A stretch of 64,000 bases of DNA from Symbiodinium sp. CCMP2592. Lineage: Eukaryota > Sar > Dinophyceae > Suessiales > Symbiodiniaceae. Positions 10,148 to 19,226 of the stretch are shown here, piece by piece. A model generated the notes under the pieces. That model was not told where the DNA came from, did no database searches, and saw nothing but the letters and a program-made list of their open reading frames with translations. The position numbers were made by a program, and so were the translations under genes. The DNA lies in the NCBI GenBank assembly GCA_905221615.1, contig CAJNDT010005334.1, forward strand, positions 1 to 64,000, written 5' to 3'. How positions within the stretch are numbered: position 1 is the first letter of the stretch; each line of letters begins with the position of its first letter.

Positions 10148-10430
10148 ATGCTTCAAGATGCTGCCAGACATACCACCCCAAAAGCTAGTTGGCAGTTACA
10201 AGGAACTTATTTTCCAACGTGCGGTGTCCCATTCCCCGCATACTATACAGGGTGTGGTGGGTGGGATAAAAACTTTTTGGATCACAGATCCAACTTCAAG
10301 CCGAAAGCTGCACGGCAAAGCTTGTCTAGTGTCACTCACACACAAGTGAAAACACTGTTTTCCTTTTTCGACAAACTTTGTCTACACTTTCGGCGGAAAA
10401 TAAAACCCATTCACGCACGCATGATGGATG
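10148..10430 (+). CDS. Host-type ORF entering the left 166-bp repeat
   Basis: A frame through CGGWDKNFLDHRSNFKPKAA runs into and across the 166-bp direct repeat. In the right copy (40657-40822) the same frame ends soon after the repeat. If the repeat is host sequence, this is one exon cut by the 30-kb block. Two other frames are also open here, so the coding assignment is weak. Confidence 0.25.
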
Positions 10431-10431
10431 C
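10266..10431. repeat. Left copy of the 166-bp direct repeat
   Basis: From ATAAAAACTTTTTGGATC to CATGATGGATGC, identical base for base by eye to 40657-40822. The two copies bracket a 30.2-kb nested block in direct orientation. A 14-base word CTTATTTTCCAACG lies just outside (10206-10219) and again just inside (10431-10444). Confidence 0.95.
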
Positions 10432-10679
10432 TTATTTTCCAACGAAACTTCCGTTAGCGCGCGTTTGGGAAACCCTAACTGCGCTGCAGAGGAACCCTGT
10501 GCAAAGCACTCTCTTTTTTTCTCCTAGCGGACATGGGGGGTCAGTTCGGGCCCGATCTTCGGGCACTGAAGAAACGATGCCACTGGCATCTTGACGGAAA
10601 ACTCGACCGCTGGTCGATGGTAAGGCGAACGACTGGTTCACCCCCCTTGAAGGCACTCGAAGCCTTACTCACCCCCCAT

Positions 10680-11582
10680 TCAGTCCGCGCCGAGTGACAA
10701 AGCCAACGGCACTGCGTTGGGCGGCAGGTATTGGCGCGCTGCGCCTAGCCTCTGAGTCTCTTCCCACCAGTCTCTGCTGGGGCCATCAGCGATGTTGCTG
10801 TCTGTCGGGACTCGGAAGAAAGCAGCCCTGCACTGCAGGGACTCTTCAAAATCCACCGCTTGCGAGACTATCGCTGCGCCTTCTACCTTCCGTGTGAAGG
10901 CCTTGTGCAAGGAAGTACGCGCTGCGTCGTTGTCTATCCAGACGAACAGGTCACTGCCTGCTATATGCTTTGCCCACAGCTGAAGGCTAAGCAAATAGGG
11001 CAACAGCTCGCACTCATAGACCAACTGTTGTTTTTGTGCCCTGGCAACCCACTGGGCTGCAACCTGGCTGCTGATCTGCAACCCTGAGGTGAAGGCGATG
11101 CCTTCTCCAATGAGCACTGCTCCGAGGCCACACTTGGGCACCAGTCGCGGGGTCTCCCACTCACAGGCCCCGTCGATGTACAGGTGCACCTTCCTGCGCG
11201 CATGGATGGACACTGTCCTAGGCGGTCCGTGCACGACTCGTTGCAGCAGGAACGTCATGGCTTGGCACTGCTGCTCGGTGAGGGGGACTTGCTCTGGTCC
11301 ATCCCCAAGGACGTCGCCGACGCAGATCACTGCCATGCGGGTGTTGCGGCCCCAGGCTTGCTGCTCAGCAAAGATGAGCCTGCCGCGCAGGCTCTGCGCT
11401 TCCAGGGGGGACATGCTGCCGCGGGTGAGGGCCTCGCTGAGGACCATCCCCAGCTCTGCTGCACGGGTCGGCTTGTTGCTAACGGAGATTTCTCCAAGGT
11501 GCTGCTTAGACAAGTCGACTCGCACGCCTAGCACGTCGAAGACTTCGCTGAAGTCGGCGTTCTTCTTGGGCTCTGTGGCCAC
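10680..11582 (-). CDS. RNase H region of the tyrosine-recombinase retroelement (300 aa)
   Basis: The first ~120 residues continue the RT connection region (NADFSEVFDVLGVRVDLSKQ, MSPLEAQSLRGRLIFAEQQ). The RNase H domain follows, with its four acidic positions visible: D137 in HLYIDGAC, E190/E192 in LVYECELLPYL, D217 in FVWIDNDAAR, and D266 in SNIADGPSR. It would degrade the RNA strand of the RNA-DNA hybrid during reverse transcription. The frame overlaps the end of the RT frame by 55 bases in another register, so either a -1/+1 shift near 11585 joins them or the copy is mutated. The intact reading probably passes from SKFLT into a KLGWQVATEPKK-like segment. Six or more NCT hairpins lie within the coding sequence. 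Confidence 0.85.
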   Translation of the reverse strand: MATEPKKNADFSEVFDVLGVRVDLSKQHLGEISVSNKPTRAAELGMVLSEALTRGSMSPLEAQSLRGRLIFAEQQAWGRNTRMAVICVGDVLGDGPEQVPLTEQQCQAMTFLLQRVVHGPPRTVSIHARRKVHLYIDGACEWETPRLVPKCGLGAVLIGEGIAFTSGLQISSQVAAQWVARAQKQQLVYECELLPYLLSLQLWAKHIAGSDLFVWIDNDAARTSLHKAFTRKVEGAAIVSQAVDFEESLQCRAAFFRVPTDSNIADGPSRDWWEETQRLGAARQYLPPNAVPLALSLGAD

Positions 11583-13990
11583 TTGCCATCCCAGCTTGTT
11601 AAAAATTTGGACACTGCCAAAGTGACGAGCTTCGAGTGCGCGCTGCGCGTAAGAACTGTGAAGTCATCAAAGAAGCTCGTCATCACCAAAGCAAGCTTCT
11701 CGTGGCCGATGGCTTTCAGCGCTTCGCTGCAGCGGAGGAAGGCGTGCACGGCGGCCACTGCGCCGAAAGGCATGCTGTGTAGGTGGGCGATTTTAACCTT
11801 CCCACTCTGTGGGTCCACCATGACGATGCACGCAAATTTCTTGTGTGCGGCCTGCACTGCAAGCTGCTTGTAGGCACTCTTGAGGTCCCAGGTCCTACCT
11901 ACGATGCGGTGGGCCTGCTCTGCAGGCACACCCTGGCGCAGCCACTCGAGGCACACGGCGAGGAGCTCGTCGATGCTGTCGACTTGGACCTTCTCTGTAG
12001 TCCCGCAGCAGCTGTTGATAAAGCTGCTCTTAAAGTTATCAATAGGGCGCACTTTGCCCTTTTGCACAACGCCAAAGCGGGACGATACTATCGTCTCGTG
12101 CAGTTTTGCTGGCGAGAAATCTTCCAAAGAGAGCCAGCCCTGCTGGCCTTCCTCTATTGTGCTTTCCCAGACCTTGTCCGAGACCCCGTCCTGCGAGGGG
12201 CGCAGCGCGCTGCGAATGCCGCGCATGCCTATACTATGGGCGTTTTCCAGTATTGATTTCTCATCTAGAGAAGGAGGCAGGATCTGCACTGGCCACAGCC
12301 CACTGGGTTGTATCCAGCCAAGCAGGGGAAAGCCCTCTCGCACCTGCTTGGCCAATGTCCTGTCTGGGAAGTCGATTTCACTCAGAAGCTTTGCTAAAGC
12401 CACTGTCTGCTTGGGCTTGGTGACGCTGTTCACCTGAGCGTCAATCGAAGAACGTGCCCCGGCCTCGAGGGCTTGACACTCTGTGCAAGTTCTCGAGATC
12501 TGCATGGATGCCAATGTGCGGCGCTTGGCCAGCAGGACAGTGTCTTCATGCACTTCGGCAGAGATGGCGCGCTTGAGAGACAGAGGCACTGCCTCAATGT
12601 CCCTGGCTGGGTGATCTATGAGATGCGCTCTGCGCACCCAGTGCAGTGGCTGCAGCGGGATGGCGACGATTGCTTTCTGGGAGGCTTCGATCCACTGGAT
12701 GAGCCTAGAGCCTTTTGGGAAGCAAGACCACGATTGTGGTAGCTTCTGGGGAGTCTTCCAGCCTCGAAAGCACCGCGCTGCGGGGCCTTGGAGAGTGACT
12801 TTGTCACTGAAGTCTGGCTCGTAGCGCAGGCGTCGCAGACGCTTGCGGCTGAGAGGCGCTGCCTGGAGCGCTGCTGCGCATTGGTCTGCTGCGAGGGAGA
12901 CCCATACCGAGCTCAGCTGAGTGGTGTAAGCGCTTTCCAAAGAGGTAGACCACACTGTGGAACCATCCACTGAGGCTCTGCCCCAGGGCAGATGTTTGTG
13001 GCCTCCGTCGCAGTCCCTGCTTAGACCGGAGAACCAATCCAGGTTTGAGAGGATTGCAGTACGCTTGCGGCGCATGCTTCCGAACATGCACGCGTCAAAC
13101 TCCACTCTGTGGGCTGACTGCAAGGCCTCTCTGAGGCAGGGCATCCTCCAGAGGAGACTGCGAGCTGGATTTTCTATGGACCAGCAAACGCCTCGTTGAG
13201 ATAGGGAGTGGCAACACTGTGCCATGAAGGCAACTAGGCTGTTCGCGCTGCGAACTCGTGCTGCGTCTGCTCCGCGGAGGCCTTTAAGGCCCGCTGGGCG
13301 TGATTCACTGCGCAAAGGGCCCGGCGCTCCCGGCCTGGGAATCTCTCTAGCTCTGCTAAAAGTGCCGCACGGCGGGGCCCAGTGGACCCATCGCAAGTCT
13401 TGGTGTGAGAGCACTGCTCTCAGTAAGTTGCGACCTAGCTGCGCACAAAGGTCGAGCTGCAAGACTTTGATGCCTCTGGCCTTGGTCTTGTGATCCACTG
13501 CAACGTTCGAGAAACCTTTCTCGATGGCCGCCTTACTAAGGCGACCGAGGCCGCAGAAAACTTCCACGAACAGTGGCGGACGGGGGACCGCTCGCGGAGC
13601 AGGCTCAGGGGGAAAAGTGCCCAGAGCATTGTCTGCCGGCACGCTGTGCTGTTCAGACAACAGGAGCGCTGGGGGGTCGGCGTCTGCCGCGAACCCTGCT
13701 TCAGGTGACGGCGCTGCTGTGGCACTTCCTGGCTTACTTGTTGCAGGCGGGTACAACGACAGTGCCGCGGTAGAAGGGTCAGGGCTCTGCCCTGCGCGTG
13801 CCGCGGTGGCAGAAGGGCCCAGCGCTGCTGGGCGAGGAGCTGCGGGCTCAGTGGCCAAGGGCTGTTGCGGCTCTGCCGCGCTCAGGGCAGAGGGGCCTAT
13901 AGTCAGGCGGCCCCTGCGTCCTTGGGGCAATCTGCGGCTCCGTGTTCGGAGCTGCCACAGCTCATGCACTGATGCAACCCCCTGTCGCAC
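11528..13990 (-). CDS. Cytosine-C5-methyltransferase-like domain fused to reverse transcriptase (820 aa)
   Basis: After a Pro/Ala-rich N-terminus (1-135) comes a Rossmann-type methyltransferase signature: motif I VEVFCGLGRLSKAA (142-155), motif IV WAPPCGTFS with the catalytic-type Cys at 208, motif VI SIENPARSLLW (271-281), and a motif VIII-like KRTAILSNL. After a ~300-aa linker the reverse transcriptase follows: RFGVVQKGKVRPIDNF (638-653), motif A WDLKSAYKQL (D702), motif B MPFGA, motif C SFFDDF (D775, D776). Cytosine methyltransferases captured by retrotransposons have been reported from dinoflagellates and green algae (recalled, not looked up). The order methyltransferase then RT in one frame fits that kind of element. 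The frame starts inside the Gag zinc knuckle in another register and ends where the RNase H frame takes over. Confidence 0.85.
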   Translation of the reverse strand: MRQGVASVHELWQLRTRSRRLPQGRRGRLTIGPSALSAAEPQQPLATEPAAPRPAALGPSATAARAGQSPDPSTAALSLYPPATSKPGSATAAPSPEAGFAADADPPALLLSEQHSVPADNALGTFPPEPAPRAVPRPPLFVEVFCGLGRLSKAAIEKGFSNVAVDHKTKARGIKVLQLDLCAQLGRNLLRAVLSHQDLRWVHWAPPCGTFSRAREIPRPGAPGPLRSESRPAGLKGLRGADAARVRSANSLVAFMAQCCHSLSQRGVCWSIENPARSLLWRMPCLREALQSAHRVEFDACMFGSMRRKRTAILSNLDWFSGLSRDCDGGHKHLPWGRASVDGSTVWSTSLESAYTTQLSSVWVSLAADQCAAALQAAPLSRKRLRRLRYEPDFSDKVTLQGPAARCFRGWKTPQKLPQSWSCFPKGSRLIQWIEASQKAIVAIPLQPLHWVRRAHLIDHPARDIEAVPLSLKRAISAEVHEDTVLLAKRRTLASMQISRTCTECQALEAGARSSIDAQVNSVTKPKQTVALAKLLSEIDFPDRTLAKQVREGFPLLGWIQPSGLWPVQILPPSLDEKSILENAHSIGMRGIRSALRPSQDGVSDKVWESTIEEGQQGWLSLEDFSPAKLHETIVSSRFGVVQKGKVRPIDNFKSSFINSCCGTTEKVQVDSIDELLAVCLEWLRQGVPAEQAHRIVGRTWDLKSAYKQLAVQAAHKKFACIVMVDPQSGKVKIAHLHSMPFGAVAAVHAFLRCSEALKAIGHEKLALVMTSFFDDFTVLTRSAHSKLVTLAVSKFLTSWDGKWPQSPRRTPTSAKSSTC

Positions 13991-14664
13991 TGCTTGGGGG
14001 AGCCGGAGGTCTCAAGGTCGCACCCGCACTGCAGGTTGAAACCGTAACACAAGCGCTTGCCCGACTTGGAAACGCTGTTCAAGTGGCGAAGCTCCTTTGG
14101 CATGCTCGGCGGTCTGGAGCGCTCTGCGCTCTCGCGCCGCTTACCCTTGCCCTTTCCGCGGCCTTTCTTGCCGCCTTTCTTGCCTTTGCCGGTCGTGCTA
14201 CGACTGCGGTCTTCTTCGCTGCGCGTAAAGCTGCGGCCCTTGCCCTTGCGACCCCGGTCTGCCACTGGCGAGGGGAGGAGGTGCAGCGTAACGATAGGAT
14301 CGGACCACATGTTCTCTACTAGAGAATCTAGTGGCCTCTTACCATCCTTGTCCGGTTTGCAACCTTTGCGACACTCTCGCGCGAGCAGCGTCCACAGTTC
14401 TTTGTCGGCGCGTACTACGTGCCAACTGTTGCCGCGCTCCATCCCCGGCGGCGCTGGCCGGTTCAGGACGGAGAAGAACTGTCGCACGAGTCTCTCGTGA
14501 ATCGTGAAATCCAACACGCCGACTCTGTCGAGCGCGAGGCCCCTGCGCATGAGCGCCTGCGTGAGCTTTAGCTCATTGCCGATCTCGACGTGCACGCTGT
14601 GCTCCTTTTTCTTTACTGTGATCTCCCCAGACTCTAGGGAGAGGAAGTCCTTGTCACGCCTCAC
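13903..14664 (-). CDS. C-terminal half of Gag-like protein with CCHC zinc knuckle
   Basis: The frame (VRRDKDFLSLESGEI...) continues the protein interrupted at 34621. It contains a helical capsid-like region (LKLTQALMRRGLALDRVGVL, then SWHVVRADKELWTLLAREC), a Lys/Arg/Gly-rich nucleic-acid-binding stretch (GKGKKGGKKGRGKGKGKRRE) and a perfect CX2CX4HX4C knuckle CMSCGSSEHGAADC near the end. These are the usual parts of a retroelement nucleocapsid. There is no ATG at the 5' end because the left end of the 20-kb insert sits directly upstream. The reading frame overlaps the methyltransferase-RT ORF by 88 bases. Confidence 0.75.
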   Translation of the reverse strand: MRRDKDFLSLESGEITVKKKEHSVHVEIGNELKLTQALMRRGLALDRVGVLDFTIHERLVRQFFSVLNRPAPPGMERGNSWHVVRADKELWTLLARECRKGCKPDKDGKRPLDSLVENMWSDPIVTLHLLPSPVADRGRKGKGRSFTRSEEDRSRSTTGKGKKGGKKGRGKGKGKRRESAERSRPPSMPKELRHLNSVSKSGKRLCYGFNLQCGCDLETSGSPKQCDRGLHQCMSCGSSEHGAADCPKDAGAA

Positions 14665-14666
14665 TG

Positions 14667-14694
14667 CCCTGACCCTGCTGTTTACCTAATTTTA
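14667..14694 (+). repeat. Left terminal inverted repeat of the 20-kb insert
   Basis: Begins CCCTGACC then CTGCTGTTTACCTAATTTTA; the partner is 34599-34626. The inverted match weakly continues outward (GCCTCA at about 14658 and TGAGGC at 34627), so the exact boundary is uncertain. Confidence 0.85.
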
Positions 14695-15420
14695 GGTGGC
14701 GAGCAATTTACTAAACAAAGCTTGGTTTACACTTCAAATTTACGAAAAAATTTACGTAAAAAAAAAGTGTAAATTAATTTACTTTGTATAGTAAAAAATT
14801 TACACTGCAATGTAAATTTTTTTACACTGCAAAATACATGTTTTTAGGTTACACATTCCCGAATTTGAAGAAGTGAAATGCAAGCTAATTTTGGTTGGTT
14901 TTGTTTCTTTTATCATGGTTCTGCTTGTTGATTGCATGAGATTTTCCTGCGACTGTACAGTGCGGCATGGTCAGGTGTGAAGATAAAATTATGAGAATTG
15001 TGTTGCAAGCATACTTGTTAAGCCATGGTTTTCCATGTTGAAATCGCAGCTCGGTTTGATTCTGTGCTGGGTCGAGCCGGCGGATTGCTTGCGATGTGTG
15101 CTTTTTACATGCGAGAAATCGGTACATGTACATTTGCGAGAGTCATCACAATATAGTTTATACCTGCGAGGAGTCCACCTTTACCTGTGCGAGACTCTTG
15201 TAGGTTACATGCGAGAGATCTACTTATATATATATATATATATATATATACTTTTCTGAGATCCGAGAGTGAGAAAAATTTTCGGACGTTGCAGCTGTGT
15301 GTTTGGTCCAGACGAGACCCAGAGGTAAGTGCGAGGCTGGATGGAGACAGAGACAAATGCATTCCATTTTTTTGAGAAATCATAAATCCTATACATACAC
15401 AGTATATACAGTCTTGCGAG
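14695..15420. other. AT-rich subterminal zone and TTACNTGCGAG words
   Basis: 14695-14860 is packed with TTTACAC, GTGTAAA and TTTACGTAAA words. 15100-15420 has repeated phrases of the type TTACATGCGAGA, TACCTGCGAGG and CTTGCGAG, and a (TA)n tract at 15228-15250. No coding signal. Confidence 0.7.
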
Positions 15421-15421
15421 C

Positions 15422-16916
15422 ATGGCTTCCTTAGCAGCTGCAGCTTCGGTCAAGCTGGCGGACGGCGCTTCCGCTGCAACGGGCAAAAATGCCAAGGACC
15501 GAGTGGTTGCCGATCCGCTTATTACAGCAAAGGAGCTGGCGGATGTGGTGTTTGGCTTTCTCGAGTTCAAGAAGACGAAGGACCTGTGGCCTTTACTGTG
15601 CCCCCCTCCGGGCGGGCCAATAAGCTACACTTGGCACACTGCCGCCCACGGTCCGTGGTTGGCAAAGACAGCTGGGCTGCTGTTTGACCTTCTTCGCCTC
15701 GCCCCGAACACGAAGTTGTTGTCGCAGCGGGTTACCCGAAGCTTTTGGATCCTTCACGAGCAAAAGAACCTGCTGCTCGAAGGCCACAAAGACTACAAGG
15801 CAGAGGACCTTGTGGACAAGATGGACACCGCCATCCGTCTTCTTCTTAGCCACCTCCGTGCGATGAAGCAGAAGGAGAGCTTCAAGCGGAAAGTCTACAG
15901 GTCCCTGTCGCACGAGGATCAAGTGTGCAGTGGCTGCACATATATATGTTTTTCGTGTTTTTTCGCTGTATATATAATTCGTGTGACGGAACAAAGAAGT
16001 GTTGCAAACTTTTTTTTACTATAAGTCTGTGGAAACATACAATCAGGAAGCTTGACCTTTGCCTGGAAAGGGTGCAGGTGCAGGAGTTTGCCCCGAAGCC
16101 TCTTGATTCCCCCAGCACGGCCCTTGTTCCCGTGAACGAGGATGAGAAGCCTGTTCCTTTTCGTGGTGACGAGAAGCTTACTCCTTTGCAGGATGTTGAG
16201 TTCCCGGAGTTGCCGGAAATCTTTAAGAACAGCAGCCCGACCAAGTTTCCGGACACCTTGAAGAGCAGCGAGCCGAAGAAGTTTGCGGAGAAGTTTGTGC
16301 ACATCCATAAGAGCAGCAAGCCGAAGAAGATCGTTATGAAGAAGGGCACCCTGAAGAAGAAGGCCACAAAGGCAAAGAACAAAAAGGCAGGAAAGGCAAA
16401 GATCAAGACTGGTGCCGGGGCTGAGCCGGCCAAGGATGTGGAAGTGATCTCTTCCACGGATGAGTGCGACTTGGACATCCTCAAAAATGCCATGGCTTTC
16501 ATGCCGCCGGTGTCTGTGGCTGTGGCCAAAAAGAAGGGTGCTTCGAAGCCCAAAGCCACCGGCAAGCCGAAAGAGAAGAGCCCCAAGCCCAAAGCCACAG
16601 CGAAGGCGAAGTCGGCGGCGAAGACGAAGGTGGCGAAGCTGGCGGCGAAGCCGAAGCCGGCGGCGAAGCCGAAGCTTCGCCGTCTAACAAATGGCTGTCC
16701 GCCGAAAAGTACGGATCTTGCAAGGTAGAGTTCTACTCTGAGAAATCCTACATCCGCAACTACGATAACGGCGGCAAGCTGAGGAGCATCATTTCCAGTT
16801 GCTGTCCGAAGCATCATGAGGTGATCGAGAAGATGATTCCCTACGTCGAGCAGGGCATCCCGCTCTTGGAGCTCTACAAGCTGCGACAGGACGTCATGAA
16901 GTCGCTGGGGGTTTGA
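15422..16916 (+). CDS. Two-exon basic protein with Lys/Ala/Pro-rich centre
   Basis: Exon 1 (ATG 15422 to about 15924) encodes MASLAAAASVKLADG..., then a globular helical region (ITAKELADVVFGFLEF, SQRVTRSFWILHEQKNLLLE, MDTAIRLLLSHLRAMKQK). A 122-bp intron with GT...AG ends (about 15925-16046) keeps the frame into exon 2. Exon 2 holds KLDLCLERVQVQEFAP, an acidic/Pro stretch and long Lys-rich repeats (KPKATAKAKSAAKTKV). Near 16665, inside a GCGAAGCCGAAG repeat, the useful frame changes: the C-terminus EKYGSCKVEFYSEKSYIRNY to LYKLRQDVMKSLGV (stop 16914-16916) is one register away. Either an indel in this copy or a cryptic short intron explains it. A nucleic-acid-binding role is only suggested by composition. 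Confidence 0.6.
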
Positions 16917-17340
16917 AAACCAAAATGTGTTCAGTGCGGGATGATGTGCACCCTGGGTTTTCTGAACTTTGTAGACTATATAACAATCTGAGTTTCAAGC
17001 ATATATATGTTGTATATAAACGTGGTTTGTTTTCCCACAACTCTGAGAAAACCCATGGGTGCTAGTCACGGTGTGTTTCTATATGTCTTTCGTTTACATG
17101 TAGAGCACTACATCTGCCACAATGCCATTTAGCATAATGCATCTTTGGCCCTTTTAGTGAGAAGCACAAAAAGGGTGAACCTTCCGGCAGCAGAGGGGCA
17201 ATGACTGCGAGAAAAAATGTTTCTTGCATTTGTGTGTGTGTGTGAGGTTGAGTGCTTCCTGTTCTGTGTGATATATGTATTTGATCCCTATCATATACTG
17301 TATATATAAGCCTTTGTAACCCCGAAACCACCAATAGCCT
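16917..17340. other. 3' flank, AT-rich, no gene
   Basis: TATATA-rich sequence with a short (TG)n at about 17230-17243. Only low-complexity ORFs. Confidence 0.5.
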
Positions 17341-17354
17341 AAAGCCTCAAAGCA

Positions 17355-17645
17355 GGTTTACTTGCGACGGTGATTTTTGTATATGTACTTGCGATGAGTT
17401 CTGCTTTTTACCTGTGCGAGTGTTTCCTTTTACATGCGATGTGAGGAGCTTTGTATATTACTTGCGAGATTTTCCTTGTGTGCACCTTTACATGCGATGG
17501 GGAGCTTTGTATATTACTTGCGAGATTTTCCTTGTGTGCACCTTTACATGCGATGGGGAGCTTTGTGTTACTTGCGAGATTTTCCTTGTGCAGCTTTACA
17601 TGCGATGGGGAGCTTTGTGTTACTTGCGAGATCTACCTGCGAGTG
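17355..17645 (+). repeat. Minisatellite of alternating TTTACATGCGATGGGG / TTACTTGCGAGATTTTCC
   Basis: Four units of roughly 50-60 bp: TTTACATGCGATGGGGAGC, TTTGT(ATA)TTACTTGCGAG, ATTTTCCTTGTG. The repeated cysteine-rich ORFs across it are translations of the repeat. Confidence 0.9.
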
Positions 17646-17834
17646 TGTCTTGCCTTTAAAGCAGTATTTCACAAAAACCCTCAACCCTCACTAAGCCCTA
17701 AAACCCAAAACTAATTTTAAACCCATAAACCCTATATAAACCCCAAAACCCGAAACCCCAAACCCGACTCCCCAAACTTAAACCGCAAACCGACAGCCCG
17801 GATTCCTTGTGAGCCCCCAAAAAAACATTCTCCA

Positions 17835-17990
17835 ATGTCTAACACTTTCGAGTTGGAATTGCTTGAGTGCAGAGAATGCCGGCTGAAGAGGTTTATCGAG
17901 GCTTTTTTGCGAGATGATGTTGGAGCCGAAACTTGTGGCCGTGGTCGCTGTTTCCTTTACAGCAGGAGAGACTCTAGTTTTGCGACGTAG
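17835..17990 (+). CDS. Small ORF, 51 aa, possible exon
   Basis: Reads MSNTFELELLECRECRLKRF and then FLRDDVGAETCGRGRCFLYS, with two Cys pairs that could bind zinc. It is isolated between AT-rich tracts; no partner exon could be assigned. Too short to be sure. Confidence 0.3.
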   Translation: MSNTFELELLECRECRLKRFIEAFLRDDVGAETCGRGRCFLYSRRDSSFAT

Positions 17991-18258
17991 TATCTCCTAC
18001 ACACGATGTGTTCGACACGATGTCACCACCATGTGCCGATGCGGCTTATTCTCACAGTATTTGTAGAAGGTTTGGATTGTAGATAGCTTCGCATAGATGC
18101 TCTGGACTTTTAAAGCATACAACCCAAAGCCATTACCGAGTTTCGGGTGTCAGGCTTTCGGCGCCGGGGCTAGGCTCTAGGCACATTTTTATCCACAAAG
18201 AATAAAGGCTGTTCACTTTGGGTGTTCTAACATATATAGCAAGTTTTGCTTCGCGGCC

Positions 18259-18354
18259 ATGGCAACTGTCGACTGCTACCGTGTCTACGTGAAGAATGTC
18301 ACGTACAGTGCGACGAAGTGGGCCACTCGAAAGAAAAGTAGCTTTGGGTTTAGG
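18259..18354 (+). CDS. Short ORF, possible first exon
   Basis: Reads MATVDCYRVYVKNVTYSATK then WATRKKSS before running into telomere-like repeat. The ATG context (GCCATGG) is good. Possibly exon 1 of the gene whose next piece is 18554-18703. Confidence 0.3.
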
Positions 18355-18553
18355 GTTTAGGGTTTAACATATATACTTTATATGTACACAAGATGTAGAT
18401 ATAGATAAACTCAATACACGTCTATTGGCCACAATCTGACACTCATTACTTTTCTTTTGTGTCTAATTATATATGCTTATATCTACACATATATACAAAG
18501 GGTGAGGTTGGTACACATATAGACAGGCATACATATATGTAGTTACATGAGAG

Positions 18554-18703
18554 AGAGCCGAGGCGATCAGGGCGGCGATCGAAGAGCTTGGGGTGCTGGA
18601 CTGCCGGAACATCCAGGTGGTGAGGGAACGGTACTGGGAGAAGAAGCTGCAGCGGCCAGATCACTGCAGCATCTTCTTGGAGTTCGCAACTTGGTTTTTT
18701 TAG
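18554..18703 (+). CDS. Exon-like segment, 49 aa
   Basis: The frame EAIRAAIEELGVLDCRNIQV then RERYWEKKLQRPDHCSIFLE has strong protein-like composition and stops at 18701-18703. Unlike its surroundings it is GC-rich. No domain is recognised; probably an exon of a spliced gene in the insert. Confidence 0.4.
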   Translation, partial: RAEAIRAAIEELGVLDCRNIQVVRERYWEKKLQRPDHCSIFLEFATWFF

Positions 18704-18845
18704 AGGATGCTGCGACCCCTATATAAACCCTAAACCCTAAACCCTATAAACCCCAAACCCCTAACCCCCAAACCCTAAACCAAAGGACTCGCCGGATGCC
18801 GCTCAGCTTGCCCGGGCTTCGCTCGACGGGCAATGGCATGGGAAA

Positions 18846-19226
18846 ATGGCGACGAACAAGTACCTGGTGGCAGAGCTGGCGAAGCCGCCCCCTTCGAAAG
18901 CTTCGAAGGAAGACGAGTCGTGGGGCAAGTGGGCACCACCAGCAGAACAGCCGCCTTGGAAAGGCCCTCCGCCCACCCCCCCTCCACTGGGCCAGGCACC
19001 ACCGCCATCCCAAAGCCCACCAGAGCCCAATGTCCCAGAACCAGCACTCCCACCAAAAGCCAAAGCAATGCCGACCCAGCCCCCGTACCCACCGCCGCAA
19101 CACCTTGCACCACCACACCCAAAGGTTCCACCTGAGCAACTTTACGGTTTGGAGACGGTGAAGCCGCAAGCCTGGGAGCTCTGGGTACATGGTGGTCCAC
19201 GACCCAAAGAATCTTGCATTGCATAG
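18846..19226 (+). CDS. Pro-rich protein, 126 aa
   Basis: Starts MATNKYLVAELAKPPPSKAS, has a long Pro/Lys/Ala centre (PPPTPPPLGQAPPPSQSPPEP) and ends LWVHGGPRPKESCIA. All three + frames are open over part of this repeat-like composition. I choose this one because of its ATG context and balanced ends. It is flanked on both sides by telomere-like repeats. Function unknown. Confidence 0.4.
   Translation: MATNKYLVAELAKPPPSKASKEDESWGKWAPPAEQPPWKGPPPTPPPLGQAPPPSQSPPEPNVPEPALPPKAKAMPTQPPYPPPQHLAPPHPKVPPEQLYGLETVKPQAWELWVHGGPRPKESCIA

Larger units (their letters stand above)
10550..14602. repeat. NCT-loop mini-hairpins, left half (41 listed)
   Basis: Perfect stems of 4-7 bp around a three-base NCT loop. 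Starts with stem length: 10550(6), 10576(6), 10603(6), 10733(5), 10826(6), 10917(4), 11112(4), 11208(4), 11385(6), 11432(4), 11451(4), 11541(6), 11638(4), 11801(5), 11913(6), 12081(6), 12133(6), 12388(5), 12583(5), 12624(5), 12690(4), 12773(4), 12854(4), 12950(4), 13102(4), 13125(5), 13241(6), 13289(4), 13348(4), 13406(7), 13529(6), 13639(4), 13780(6), 13817(7), 13867(5), 14117(6), 14192(5), 14312(6), 14359(4), 14485(6), 14592(4). Loops are ACT, GCT, TCT and rarely CCT. Example: CCCTGC-ACT-GCAGGG at 10826. Further decayed versions have 1-nt bulges or 5-7-nt loops ending in CTG. Confidence 0.9.

Noticed and set aside
10680-14664. Reading the retroelement as an ordinary Gypsy or Copia LTR element
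   Set aside because: No aspartic protease or DDE integrase motif is seen anywhere in the block, while a tyrosine recombinase with R-H-K-H-Y is present; RT motif C is FFDD within a recombinase-element-like context.
17451-17714. Overlapping cysteine-rich ORFs in all three + frames
   Set aside because: They are translations of a tandem minisatellite; all frames are open because the unit lacks stops.
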